Counted from the first letter of the stretch, positions 7,235-15,327 are shown. The stretch is 30,509 nt of DNA from an uncultured Blautia sp. (GCA_946629475.1 CAMOXX010000006.1:1-30509); one strand, 5' to 3'. Numbers and translations are program-made. The notes: a model not told the origin generated them from the sequence alone.

Positions 7235-8542
7235 ATGAATCTTATCCAGGTACTCCCGGATCGTCCTCTCATACCCCAGCTCGCCGGGAATATAGAACTT
7301 TTCGCCGCGGATCTCGTCAGGGAGATACTGCTGTTCCACATAATGCCCGGGATAATCATGCGCATACTTGTAGCCGATACCATGCCCTAGCTTTTCGTGC
7401 CCTCCGTAATGCGCGTCCTGCAGATGGACCGGCACTGTTGTCCGGGTTCTTTTAACCGATTCCATCGCCGCGGAGATCGCGTTCACGGCAGAGTTGCTCT
7501 TCGGGGCGCATGCCATATAGGCTGCCGCCTGCGCCAGGATAATCTGGGACTCCGGCATCCCGACGCGCTCTACCTCCGCCGCTGCAGCGGAGGCCACACA
7601 GATCGCCATGGGATCCGCATTTCCGATATCCTCCGACGCGAGGATCATGATCCTCCGCGCGATGAATTTTACATCCTCCCCCGCATAGAGCATCTTTGCC
7701 AGATAATATACTGCGGCGTCGGGGTCGGAGCCCCGCATGCTCTTGATAAATGCCGAGATGATATCGTAGTGATTATCTCCCTTTTTATCGTAATTTACGA
7801 CACGCTTCTGAATGCATTCGGATGCGACGGGCAGGGTGATGTGAATCAGGCCGTCCCCGCTCCTTTCCGTTGTCAGGACTCCGAGTTCTACCGCGTTGAG
7901 CGCCGCTCTTGCGTCTCCCCCAGCCATGTCCGAGAGGAATGCGAGGGCATCTTCATCGATCACGGCCCGGTATGATCCCATGCCTTTTTCCGTATCGTTT
8001 ACCGCTCTCAGAATCAGTTTCCTGATATCCTCTTCGGAAAGAGGCTGGAGTTCAAATACAACCGACCTGGAGAGCAGCGCGCTGTTCACTTCAAAGTAGG
8101 GATTTTCCGTTGTCGCGCCGATCAGAATCACCGTGCCGTCTTCGACGAACGGGAGAAGATAGTCCTGCTGCCCTTTGTTGAACCGATGTATCTCATCAAT
8201 AAAAAGGATGGTTTTGCGGCCATACATCCCCAGAGTATTCTTTGCCGCCTGTATGACATCCTCCATTTCCTTTTTGCCCGATGACGTAGCGTTGATCTGG
8301 GTAAAATCCGCGCTGGTCGTGTTGGCAATTACTCGGGCGAGGGTGGTTTTCCCGGTGCCGGGAGGTCCATAGAATATGACAGAGGTCAGCTTGTCAGCCT
8401 TGATTGCCCGGTACAGAAGCCTGTCCTTCCCCACAATATGCTGCTGCCCCACCACCTCATCGAGTGTGGCAGGGCGCAGTCTCTGTGCAAGAGGGGATTC
8501 CTTTTCAAGAGTCCTTGATTTTGCGTATTCAAACAGATCCAT
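7211..8542 (-). CDS. rarA: Replication-associated recombination protein A (RarA/MgsA), AAA+ ATPase
   Basis: A clamp-loader-like AAA+ ATPase that acts at stalled replication forks. The 443-aa protein has N-terminal MDLFEYAKSR and PLAQRLRPATLDEVVGQQHI, Walker A GPPGTGKT at 59-66, Walker B FIDEIHRFNKGQQD, sensor 1 GATTENPYFEVNSALLSRS, and the C-terminal family motif DAHYGGHEKLGHGIGYKYAHDYPGHY. The start lies 9 nt after the upstream kinase-like gene, with AGAGG rather far (about 14 nt) from the ATG, so translation may depend on coupling. Last gene of the leftward infC-liv unit. Confidence 0.95.
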   Translation of the reverse strand: MDLFEYAKSRTLEKESPLAQRLRPATLDEVVGQQHIVGKDRLLYRAIKADKLTSVIFYGPPGTGKTTLARVIANTTSADFTQINATSSGKKEMEDVIQAAKNTLGMYGRKTILFIDEIHRFNKGQQDYLLPFVEDGTVILIGATTENPYFEVNSALLSRSVVFELQPLSEEDIRKLILRAVNDTEKGMGSYRAVIDEDALAFLSDMAGGDARAALNAVELGVLTTERSGDGLIHITLPVASECIQKRVVNYDKKGDNHYDIISAFIKSMRGSDPDAAVYYLAKMLYAGEDVKFIARRIMILASEDIGNADPMAICVASAAAAEVERVGMPESQIILAQAAAYMACAPKSNSAVNAISAAMESVKRTRTTVPVHLQDAHYGGHEKLGHGIGYKYAHDYPGHYVEQQYLPDEIRGEKFYIPGELGYERTIREYLDKIHKKKEGLT

Positions 8543-8551
8543 CAGGAATTA

Positions 8552-9190
8552 CTATACCTCTTTCTCTTTCATCTTTAAATACCGGCGCTCGATCTCGGCC
8601 GCAGCCCCTTCTTTTCCAATCTTTCCGGTATCCAGATAAAGGTCATAATATGCCGGATCATCCCAGTCCTTTCCGGTGAACCGCTGGCAAAGATCGAATT
8701 TCCGCCGGTCGTCCCTCCGCATAAAGCGTTCCAGCTCTCTCGGAGAACCGCTCATCTTTTCAGCCGCGTCCTTCATCCTGAAATCCCAGGAGGCATGAAT
8801 ATACACCCGCAGCACTCTCGGAAACTCCCGCTCGTTCAGGATAAAGTTGGCGCATCTTCCGATAATGATGCAGTCCTCCTTCTCCGCGATCTCGCGGATT
8901 ACTTTCGCCTGATAGTTGAAAAGATTTTCATCCGAGGTAAAGCGTTTGCTGTCCGGCGGCAGCAGTTCACGGGAATATGTTCCGGTCCGTGTTCCGAACA
9001 GCGGCCTTGACGCAGTCGAATACTCATCCACCCGGCCGAACAGCCGGGCATTGATTCCGCTGTCCTCCGAAGCAATCTGAATGATGTTCTTGTCATAGTA
9101 GGCAATTCCTAGCTTTTTGGCCAGATTGATCCCAATCGTACGGCCTCCGCTTCCATATTGCCGGGCTATCGTAATCACACAATGACTCAT
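8552..9190 (-). CDS. Cytidylate kinase-like P-loop protein (AAA_26 type)
   Basis: The 212-aa protein begins CVITIARQYGSGGRTIG, a modified P-loop (residues about 10-20) typical of the cytidylate kinase-like family PF13189 rather than true Cmk. Other kinase-like parts are AKKLGIAYYDKNII, IIIGRCANFIL (about 110), and the arginine-rich lid RFMRRDDRRKFDLCQRF. Substrate is not known for this family; I give no gene symbol. ATG follows AGGAGGG at 7 nt and lies 11 nt after livF, so it belongs to the same transcript. Confidence 0.85.
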   Translation of the reverse strand: MSHCVITIARQYGSGGRTIGINLAKKLGIAYYDKNIIQIASEDSGINARLFGRVDEYSTASRPLFGTRTGTYSRELLPPDSKRFTSDENLFNYQAKVIREIAEKEDCIIIGRCANFILNEREFPRVLRVYIHASWDFRMKDAAEKMSGSPRELERFMRRDDRRKFDLCQRFTGKDWDDPAYYDLYLDTGKIGKEGAAAEIERRYLKMKEKEV

Positions 9191-9201
9191 CTCTAACCCT
9201 C

Positions 9202-9912
9202 CTACTCTCCCAGATATGCGGAGCGGACCGCCTCATTGTGAAGCAGATCCTCCGCTATTCCCTCCATAGTTATCTTTCCGGTCTCCATCACATAAGCCCT
9301 GTCCGCAATAGACAGTGCTTTTTTCGCGTTCTGTTCTACCAGAAGAACGGTGGTCCCGCTTTTGCTGACAGCCTCAATGATATCAAAGATTTCATTTACA
9401 TAGATCGGTGAAAGCCCCATGGACGGTTCGTCCATAACAATCAGACGGGGTCTGCTCATCAGAGCCCGGCCCATGGCAAGCATCTGCTGCTCTCCGCCCG
9501 AGAGTGTCCCGGCCCGCTGATTCTTTCTCTCCTCCAGACGCGGGAACCGTTTGTACACGATCGAGAGGCTCTCCTCGATTTCTGCCTTATCCTTTCGTGT
9601 GAAGGCTCCCATTTTCAGGTTATCGTAGACACTGAGCTGCGAAAACACCCGCCTGCCTTCCGGTACATGGGCAATGCCCATCTCCACGATTTTATGCGCG
9701 GGGACCTTTGTTATATCCTTCCCCTCAAAAATTACAGAACCCTGTTTGCTGCTCAGCAGGCCGGTCAATGTCTGGAGTGTAGTCGTTTTGCCTGCTCCGT
9801 TGGCACCGATCAGAGCGATTACCTCTCCCTTTTCAACCTCGAAGGAAATTCCCTTCAGCGCATGAATCACGCCATAGTAAACGTGCAGGTTGTTAACGGT
9901 AAGCATAGCCAT
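9202..9912 (-). CDS. livF: Branched-chain amino acid ABC transporter, ATP-binding protein LivF
   Basis: One of two ATPase subunits of the Leu/Ile/Val importer, bound to the cytoplasmic face of LivHM. 236 aa. Walker A GANGAGKTT at about 33-41, Q-loop LTGLLSSKQGS, signature LSGGEQQMLAMGRAL, Walker B RLIVMDEPSMGLSP, H-loop LLVEQN (Asn after Gln where many ABC ATPases carry His, as is usual in LivF). Length and the VEQNAKKALSIADRAYVMETG ending are typical of LivF. It follows livG after 14 nt. Confidence 0.94.
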   Translation of the reverse strand: MAMLTVNNLHVYYGVIHALKGISFEVEKGEVIALIGANGAGKTTTLQTLTGLLSSKQGSVIFEGKDITKVPAHKIVEMGIAHVPEGRRVFSQLSVYDNLKMGAFTRKDKAEIEESLSIVYKRFPRLEERKNQRAGTLSGGEQQMLAMGRALMSRPRLIVMDEPSMGLSPIYVNEIFDIIEAVSKSGTTVLLVEQNAKKALSIADRAYVMETGKITMEGIAEDLLHNEAVRSAYLGE

Positions 9913-9926
9913 GAATCTCTGCCCTC

Positions 9927-10685
9927 CTATTCGCCCAGATATGCTGCGATTACTGCAGGATCGCTCAACACTTCGGAGGTAATTCCCTGTGCAAGGGTTC
10001 TTCCGAAATTAAGTACGGTCAGCTTTTCGCAGATACCGCTCACAAGTTTCATGTCATGCTCGATCAGCAGAATCGTCATGTCAAAATGGTCGCGCACAAA
10101 CCGGATCGTCTCCATAAGCTCGGATGTCTCATAGGGATTCATGCCGGCAGCAGGCTCGTCAAGCAGAAGAAGCTTCGGCTCGGTAGCCAGGGCTCTCGCA
10201 ATCTCCAGCTTGCGCTGCTTGCCATAAGGCAGATTCCCGGCAAGGAGAGCAGCCTCCTTGTCCAGGTCAAACACCTTCAGGATTTCCATGGAACGCTCAT
10301 CCAGAGTGTTCTCTACCCTGCGGTATTTCGGGAGCCTCAGGATTCCGGTCAGCGTACTGTAGCTGTAATGATTATGAAAACCGGTTTTAACATTGTCGAG
10401 CACAGGCATATCCTTGAACAGGCGGATATTCTGGAATGTTCTGGCGATTCCAGTCTTATTGATTTCGATGGTGTTCTTTCCGGTGATATCCTTTCCGTCC
10501 AGCCGGATAATCCCTTCTGTTGGTTTGTAAACCCCCGTCAGCAGATTGAACACGGTGGTTTTCCCCGCCCCGTTCGGTCCGATCAGTCCGTACATCTCTC
10601 CCTTTTCAATGGAGAGATTAAAATCATCCACTGCATGAAGCCCTCCAAAGGAGATAGAGAGCCTGTTGACTTCAAGAATTGCCAT
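9927..10685 (-). CDS. livG: Branched-chain amino acid ABC transporter, ATP-binding protein LivG
   Basis: Second ATPase of the LivFGHM complex, 252 aa. Walker A GPNGAGKTT about 36-44, family insert with TGIARTFQNIRLFKDMPVLDNV, signature LPYGKQRKLEIARALA, Walker B LLLLDEPAAGMNPYE, H-loop ILLIEHDM, and the LivG ending SDPAVIAAYLGE. Its start overlaps the livM 3' end by 14 nt, with GAGGGAGAGCAGG just before the ATG, indicating coupling. Confidence 0.94.
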   Translation of the reverse strand: MAILEVNRLSISFGGLHAVDDFNLSIEKGEMYGLIGPNGAGKTTVFNLLTGVYKPTEGIIRLDGKDITGKNTIEINKTGIARTFQNIRLFKDMPVLDNVKTGFHNHYSYSTLTGILRLPKYRRVENTLDERSMEILKVFDLDKEAALLAGNLPYGKQRKLEIARALATEPKLLLLDEPAAGMNPYETSELMETIRFVRDHFDMTILLIEHDMKLVSGICEKLTVLNFGRTLAQGITSEVLSDPAVIAAYLGE

Positions 10686-11784
10686 CCTGCTCTCCCTCCT
10701 CCCTCTTTTCGGACTTGTGTTTTGAAAACAGCTTTTCGCGCAGCCGGCTTCTCAGATCGAGTGATGCCGGAGCCCAGTTGAACAGCATGATCACAATCAG
10801 GACAATCGCATAGATCAGCATCCGGTAATTGTTCAGGAAACGCAGCATTTCGGGCAGCGCTGTCAGCACTACCGCGGCTATGATAGATCCTGTCAGATTG
10901 CCGATTCCGCCCAGAACGACAAACACAAGGATCAGGATCGATGTATTGTAATCAAACTTTTTAGTGTTCAGTGTCGCAAGGTTATGCGCATAAAGCACAC
11001 CGGCAACACCCGCCAGTGAAGCGGATATCGCGAACGCCAGCAGCTTGAATCTGGTAACCGGAATGCCGATCGACTCTGCAGCGATCCGGTTGTCCCTGGT
11101 CGCCATAATTGCGCGTCCGTTTCTGGAATTGATCAGGTTCTGTACTATGATCAGTGTGACGATAATCAGAACCACACCAATTGTAAAAGTAGAATTTTTC
11201 GGTGTTCCCGAAATTCCAAGGGCTCCTTTTATAATCTGCCTGCCATCCGGCTCCATATGCAGATCCATTGCGCTTGTCGTGCTGAAATGAAGTCCGTGGC
11301 TGTCAATACCGGCATACAGGACATTCAGCAGGTTTTTGATGATCTCGCCGAAAGCCAGTGTGACGATTGCCAGGTAATCTCCCTTAAGCCGAAGAACCGG
11401 TATACCGATCAGGATGCCGAACACTCCCGCAAATGCAGCTCCGATCAGGATTGCCAGGATAAACCTCGGCAGATCGGGCAGCGTATTTCCAACAGCGTTG
11501 GAAAAAAAGGCACTGGTATATGCTCCAATACACATGAATCCGGCATGACCCAGGCTCAGCTCTCCGGAAATACCTACCACAAGGTTCAGGGAAAGCGCGG
11601 CAATCACATAGACGCAGAGCGGAACCAGAAGTCCTTTCAGCAGACTCGAGATATTCCCTGTCGCGATCATGATCTGCATAACCGCATAAGCGGCGATCAC
11701 AATCCCGTAATTCAGCATGCTTTTCCGGAGCGTTTTGCGGCGCATGCTTTTTATAATATCAATATTGTTCTGTTTTTCTCCCAT
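10672..11784 (-). CDS. livM: Branched-chain amino acid ABC transporter permease LivM
   Basis: 370-aa polytopic membrane protein. After a basic cytoplasmic start (SMRRKTLRKSML) there are roughly 9-10 hydrophobic helices. The family segment LSLNLVVGISGELSLGHAGFMCIGAYTSA is clear, as is the EAA-like loop NSRNGRAIMATRDNRIAAESIGIPVTRFKLLAFAISA that contacts the ATPases, followed by FVVLGGIGNLTGSIIAAVVL. It pairs with LivH to form the pore. The tail is charged (KHKSEKREEGEQDGNS). Confidence 0.94.
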   Translation of the reverse strand: MGEKQNNIDIIKSMRRKTLRKSMLNYGIVIAAYAVMQIMIATGNISSLLKGLLVPLCVYVIAALSLNLVVGISGELSLGHAGFMCIGAYTSAFFSNAVGNTLPDLPRFILAILIGAAFAGVFGILIGIPVLRLKGDYLAIVTLAFGEIIKNLLNVLYAGIDSHGLHFSTTSAMDLHMEPDGRQIIKGALGISGTPKNSTFTIGVVLIIVTLIIVQNLINSRNGRAIMATRDNRIAAESIGIPVTRFKLLAFAISASLAGVAGVLYAHNLATLNTKKFDYNTSILILVFVVLGGIGNLTGSIIAAVVLTALPEMLRFLNNYRMLIYAIVLIVIMLFNWAPASLDLRSRLREKLFSKHKSEKREEGEQDGNS

Positions 11785-11793
11785 CCTGCCACC

Positions 11794-12678
11794 TTACACT
11801 TTCTCCTGAACGTTCTTGCCGAACAGTCCGGACGGTTTTACAAGCAGAACGATAATCAGAACACCGAAAACGATCGCATCGGCGATCTGGGATGAAATAT
11901 ACGCCTTGCTCAGAATCTCAATCACACCGAGAAGTATCCCTCCGATCATCGCCCCCGGAATAGAACCGATTCCGCCGAACACCGCCGCCACAAACGCCTT
12001 GATGCCGGGCATCGCTCCCGTATAAGGCGTAACGATCGGATAGGCAGAGCACAGAAGAACACCGGCAACAGCTGCCAGCGCAGATCCGATCGCAAATGTG
12101 AGTGAGATGGTTCCATTCACATTCACACCCATAAGCTGGGCCGCATCCTTATCCTCGGAGACTGCCTGCATCGCATGACCCTGTTTTGTTTTTCCGACAA
12201 ACAGCGTCAGGCAGATCATAATAATAATACATGCAAGAATGGTAACGATTGTCGTTCCGCTGATAACCAGCTTTCCATCCCCAAAGGAGAGGGATGGCAG
12301 CTTTATGACATCGACAAATGTCTTTCCGTCCGCGCCGAACATCAGCAGAGCTATGTTCTGGAGCAGATAGCTGACGCCTATGGCCGTGATCAGCACAGCC
12401 AGAGGGGATGAGGCTTTTCGAAGCGGCCGGTAGGCCACCTTCTCAATTGTGATTCCCAGGATCGTGCAGACAGCCATTGCAATAACGACCGCCAGTATGC
12501 CCGGCACTCCTGCCCTGGTCAGCAGCATCAGAACAACATATGCTCCAACCATGATGACGTCACCGTGGGCGAAGTTCAGCATCTTTGCGATTCCATATAC
12601 CATTGTATAGCCAAGTGCGATAATGGCATAGACAGATCCAAGGCTTATTCCGTCTTTCAAATAGGTCAGAAAACTCAT
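11794..12678 (-). CDS. livH: Branched-chain amino acid ABC transporter permease LivH
   Basis: 294-aa polytopic membrane permease with the LivH start LKDGISLGSVYAIIALGYTMVYGIAKMLNFAHGDVIMVGAY, the coupling loop TKQGHAMQAVSEDKDAAQLMGVNVNGTISLTFAIGSALAA, and FVAAVFGGIGSIPGAMIGGILLGVIE. ATG follows GAGGT at 6 nt. It is separated from livJ by 111 nt containing a terminator-like hairpin, which should lower its expression relative to the binding protein. Confidence 0.94.
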   Translation of the reverse strand: MSFLTYLKDGISLGSVYAIIALGYTMVYGIAKMLNFAHGDVIMVGAYVVLMLLTRAGVPGILAVVIAMAVCTILGITIEKVAYRPLRKASSPLAVLITAIGVSYLLQNIALLMFGADGKTFVDVIKLPSLSFGDGKLVISGTTIVTILACIIIMICLTLFVGKTKQGHAMQAVSEDKDAAQLMGVNVNGTISLTFAIGSALAAVAGVLLCSAYPIVTPYTGAMPGIKAFVAAVFGGIGSIPGAMIGGILLGVIEILSKAYISSQIADAIVFGVLIIVLLVKPSGLFGKNVQEKV

Positions 12679-12740
12679 TTAAGTACCTCTTTCCGGTTGC
12701 TCCCTGCCGCCCCGCAGTTTAAAGGACGGCTGTTTATGCG

Positions 12741-12777
12741 AAAAGGGACAGCCCCAGATGGTTCTGGCGGCCGTCCC
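12741..12777 (-). terminator. Leaky terminator or processing hairpin between livJ and livH
   Basis: On the minus strand GGGACGGC pairs with GCTGTCCC (8 bp, one G-U) around an inner CCAGA/TCTGG stem with a 4-nt loop; TTTT follows. The short T-run suggests partial termination. A second copy of the 3' arm, GCCGTCC (minus strand of 12724-12730), could replace it. Confidence 0.65.
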
Positions 12778-12789
12778 CCTCTAATCGGA

Positions 12790-13938
12790 TCAGTCCAGTG
12801 CAACATATTCACCGTTTTCGATGACAACGGCTTTCGGCTCCTTTTCCGGTTCGCCTGTTGCGGGATCCCATGTGATGGTTCCGGTCAGGCCTTCAACTGT
12901 AATATTACCCATGGAAGTCTTCATCAGGTCGCAAAGATCGGACGCGCTCATATCCGGTGTGGCTCCTGCGTCCTCGAGCGCAGCCTTGATCGCATAAATT
13001 CCGTCGTACGCATCAGCGCCGAACTGAATCGGAACAAGACCATCAAAAGCTTCTTCGTATGCAGCAACGAAATTCTGAGTCATTTCGTCCTCCGCGTTCG
13101 GAGTAAACGGAGTAAGGAGCATCAGTCCTTCTGCCAGGGAAGTGTCAAAGTTTTCAACCGTAAGGATTCCGTCCATACCGTCACATCCGAAGAAGGCCGG
13201 AGTGAAGCCCATATCGGAAGCCTGTTTCAGAACAAGCGCAGCTTCCTGATAGTAGAACGGAAGGAATACCAGATCCGCTTCTGCATCCTTTGCTTTGTTG
13301 AGCTGCGCGGAGAAATCGGTCCTGTTGTCGGAGAATGCCTCATTTGAGACAACCTCAAGGCCCTGGTTCTCTGCTTCTGCGACAAAGCTCTCCATAATAC
13401 CGGTGGAATACGGATCAGAACTGTCGTAGATAATTCCGATTTTGGTACCCAGCTCGTGGGAGCCGATAAACTCAGCGGATTTTGCTCCCTGTGCAGGGTC
13501 AGCGAAGCATACACGGAAAGCGTTCTCGCCTGTGATGCAGTCTACCGCAGAGCCTGACGGGGTGAGGAGGAACATATTGTCATTCAGAGCTTCTCCTTCC
13601 ACTGCGATGCAGGGAGCACTGGTAACGGTGCCGAGAAGGAGCTGCATGCCCTTGTCCTTAAGATCATTGTAAGCATTGACGGATTTTTCAGCATCATGTT
13701 CGTCATCAGCAGTCAGAAGCTCGACCTGGCTGCCATTGATGCCGCCGGCCTCGTTGATCTCATCAACTGCAAGCTGTGCGCCGTTCATTACGGAAATTCC
13801 ATAAGCGGCTGCTGCGCCGGTAACCGGGCCGATCGCGCCGATCTTAAAGGTGCCTTCCTCGGCAAAAACAGCTGATCCTGCAGACATCACCATAGCCGCT
13901 GCTGCGCAGACACTGATAAGCTGAGTCATTCTTTTCAT
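12790..13938 (-). CDS. livJ: Branched-chain amino acid ABC transporter substrate-binding protein
   Basis: Extracellular periplasmic-binding-protein-like receptor of the Liv importer, 382 aa. The start is set at the ATG at 13938, 9 nt after AAGGAGG; an in-frame ATG three codons earlier (13947) directly abuts the same site and is unlikely to be used. A signal peptide of about 26 residues ends in AVFA-EE. The mature part has the family features FKIGAIGPVTGAAAAYG, NGAQLAVDEINEAGGING, LLGTVTSAPCIAV and GADAYDGIYAI. The cysteine in the signal (ISVC) lacks Gly/Ala/Ser at -1, so no lipobox is evident, which is odd for a Gram-positive binding protein. It begins only 28 nt after the rplT stop without a terminator between. 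Confidence 0.93.
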   Translation of the reverse strand: MKRMTQLISVCAAAAMVMSAGSAVFAEEGTFKIGAIGPVTGAAAAYGISVMNGAQLAVDEINEAGGINGSQVELLTADDEHDAEKSVNAYNDLKDKGMQLLLGTVTSAPCIAVEGEALNDNMFLLTPSGSAVDCITGENAFRVCFADPAQGAKSAEFIGSHELGTKIGIIYDSSDPYSTGIMESFVAEAENQGLEVVSNEAFSDNRTDFSAQLNKAKDAEADLVFLPFYYQEAALVLKQASDMGFTPAFFGCDGMDGILTVENFDTSLAEGLMLLTPFTPNAEDEMTQNFVAAYEEAFDGLVPIQFGADAYDGIYAIKAALEDAGATPDMSASDLCDLMKTSMGNITVEGLTGTITWDPATGEPEKEPKAVVIENGEYVALD

Positions 13939-13966
13939 GACTTTCATCCTCCTTTTTTAAACCTTA

Positions 13967-14323
13967 TTATGCCACTGCCTTCTTCGCGATTTCAGCGAGA
14001 GCTGCAAAACCTTCGGCATCATTTACTGCCATCTCGGCCAGCATCTTCCTGTTGATGTCGATGTTTGCAAGCTTAAGGCCATGCATCATCTGGCTGTAGG
14101 AAATACCATTCATCCTTGCAGCCGCATTGATTCTGGCAATCCAGAGCTGTCTGAACTGGCGTTTTTTCTGCTTACGCCCTGCATAGGAGCTGGCGAGTGC
14201 TCTCATAACGGACTGCTTTGCAATCCTGTACTGTTTGGAGCGTGCTCCCCTGTAACCTTTTGCCAGTTTCAGAACACGATTATGTTTCTTCTTTGCGTTC
14301 AAGCCGCCTTTAATTCTTGCCAT
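13967..14323 (-). CDS. rplT: 50S ribosomal protein L20
   Basis: 118 aa, standard length for bL20, with the basic RNA-binding start ARIKGGLNAKKKHNRVLKLAKGYRGARSKQYRIAKQ and the domain WIARINAAARMNGISYSQMMHGLKLANIDINRKMLAEMA. It binds 23S rRNA early in 50S assembly and, in Firmicutes and enterobacteria, represses its own operon by binding mRNA that mimics rRNA. ATG follows AGGAGG at 9 nt. Third gene of infC-rpmI-rplT; livJ follows directly. Confidence 0.98.
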   Translation of the reverse strand: MARIKGGLNAKKKHNRVLKLAKGYRGARSKQYRIAKQSVMRALASSYAGRKQKKRQFRQLWIARINAAARMNGISYSQMMHGLKLANIDINRKMLAEMAVNDAEGFAALAEIAKKAVA

Positions 14324-14362
14324 TGTTCTATATCCTCCTGTTCTTCTCTATCTCTATTCTGA

Positions 14363-14560
14363 TCAGATGTACGGCATTGCCTTTTTCATGTTCTTTACGT
14401 TTGTTGGATCAGTAACCGTAGATTTTCTCAGGTTTCTTTTTCTTTTCTGAGACTTTTTGGTAAGGATATGGCTCTTGTAGGCTTTGTTGCGGATTAATTT
14501 GCCTGTTCCCGTTACTTTAAAACGTTTTGCTGCTGCTCTGCAAGTTTTGATTTTTGGCAT
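14363..14560 (-). CDS. rpmI: 50S ribosomal protein L35
   Basis: 65 aa, typical bL35: MPKIKTCRAAAKRFKVTGTGK, then the basic KAYKSHILTKKSQKRKRNLRK. ATG follows CAGGAGG at 8 nt. It lies 29 nt after infC and 39 nt before rplT, the conserved gene order. Confidence 0.98.
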   Translation of the reverse strand: MPKIKTCRAAAKRFKVTGTGKLIRNKAYKSHILTKKSQKRKRNLRKSTVTDPTNVKNMKKAMPYI

Positions 14561-14589
14561 TTTGATTTCCTCCTGTCTTTTATCGGTCT

Positions 14590-15096
14590 TTAACGTTTTT
14601 CCGTTAAAAACATCGTCATGCTCCTGCCTTCCAGCTTCGGAGCCTTATCCATCGTTGCCACATCCGAGAGCATCTCCGCAAACTGCTCAAGCACTTTGCG
14701 GCCTCCAGCCATGTGAGCCATCTCTCTTCCGCGGAAACGGAGGCTTACCTTGACCCGGTCTCCTTTGGTAAGGAACTTTCGGGCAGTATTTGCCTTGGTG
14801 TTGAGATCATTGGAGTCGATATTCGGTGACAGACGAACCTCTTTTATTTCGATCGTCTTCTGCTTCTTTCGGGCTTCTTTCTCCTTGCGTGCCATTTCGT
14901 AACGGTATTTTCCGTAGTCGATAATCTTGCACACCGGTGGTTTTGCCTGAGGAGCAATCTTGACCAGATCAAGACCTGCCTCCTGTGCTTTTGCCAAAGC
15001 CTCACGCGACGAAACGATTCCAAGCTGCGCTCCGTCCGGGCCGATCAGACGTACTTCTCTGTCCCTGATCTGTTCGTTAATCATGTAATTGCTAAT
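14590..15096 (-). CDS. infC: Translation initiation factor IF-3
   Basis: IF3 binds the 30S subunit, blocks premature 50S joining and checks the start codon. The N-domain starts MINEQIRDREVRLIGPDGAQLGI, the linker is basic (RKEKEARKKQKTIEIKEVRLSPNI), and the C-domain has TKANTARKFLTKGDRVKVSLRFRGREM. Two starts are plausible. An AUU at 15096 lies 7 nt after a perfect AGGAGGTG (15104-15111) and gives 168 aa. The AUG at 15084 gives 164 aa but is 19 nt from that site. E. coli infC is known to use AUU for autoregulation, so I annotate AUU. The frame extends further to 15225 but that part is leader. A strong terminator hairpin precedes it. Confidence 0.95.
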   Translation of the reverse strand: MSNYMINEQIRDREVRLIGPDGAQLGIVSSREALAKAQEAGLDLVKIAPQAKPPVCKIIDYGKYRYEMARKEKEARKKQKTIEIKEVRLSPNIDSNDLNTKANTARKFLTKGDRVKVSLRFRGREMAHMAGGRKVLEQFAEMLSDVATMDKAPKLEGRSMTMFLTEKR

Positions 15097-15161
15097 TGTT
15101 TTGCACCTCCTGCCCTGAATATGTCGGTGCCCTGCGGCACCAGCTGCTCCTTTTGATCCAT
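15081..15161 (-). CDS. Possible 26-codon upstream ORF overlapping the infC start
   Basis: ATG at 15161 opens 26 codons (starting MDQKEQLVPQ) whose TGA overlaps the in-frame infC AUG as ATGA. A GGAGGT lies 13 nt upstream, longer than ideal. The infC ribosome binding site lies inside it. It could couple translation to the AUG at 15084, or be chance. No homology is claimed. Confidence 0.3.
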   Translation of the reverse strand: MDQKEQLVPQGTDIFRAGGAKQLAIT

Positions 15162-15177
15162 ATACGCCCTGTTTACC

Positions 15178-15321
15178 TCCGCACAAAAAAAGTGCGGAAC
15201 ACAAGTTCCGCACTAAAATACACACAAACCAGACCGGAAAACGGCCATCTGTTCTGTATTAACCCGAGTCACTGAATCGTGCTGAGGTGAGAGCGGAAAC
15301 TCTGCTTGGATTTTCACGTAC
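15178..15321 (-). promoter_or_regulatory. infC operon leader with attenuator (L20-leader-like)
   Basis: The leader runs from the promoter at about 15321 to the infC ribosome binding site. It contains a terminator: AGTGCGGAAC and GTTCCGCACT form a perfect 10-bp stem with a 4-nt loop, followed by seven T on the minus strand (15185-15214). An upstream TTTCCGC (minus strand of 15293-15299) can pair with the 5' arm and a downstream GTGCGGA (minus strand of 15178-15184) with the 3' arm. Firmicute infC operons are known to carry an L20-responsive leader (Rfam L20_leader); I infer this by position, not by alignment. Confidence 0.75.
15185..15214 (-). terminator. Leader terminator upstream of infC
   Basis: A perfect 10-bp GC-containing stem with loop TTGT and a T7 tail on the minus strand, placed between promoter and infC. 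Its position before the gene marks it as a regulated attenuator rather than the end of ftsZ transcription alone; it would also stop ftsZ read-through. Confidence 0.9.
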
Positions 15322-15327
15322 TAAGTG

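Noticed and set aside
13939..13966. Terminator between rplT and livJ
   Set aside because: Only the ribosome site and an A-rich run are present; no stem can be drawn.
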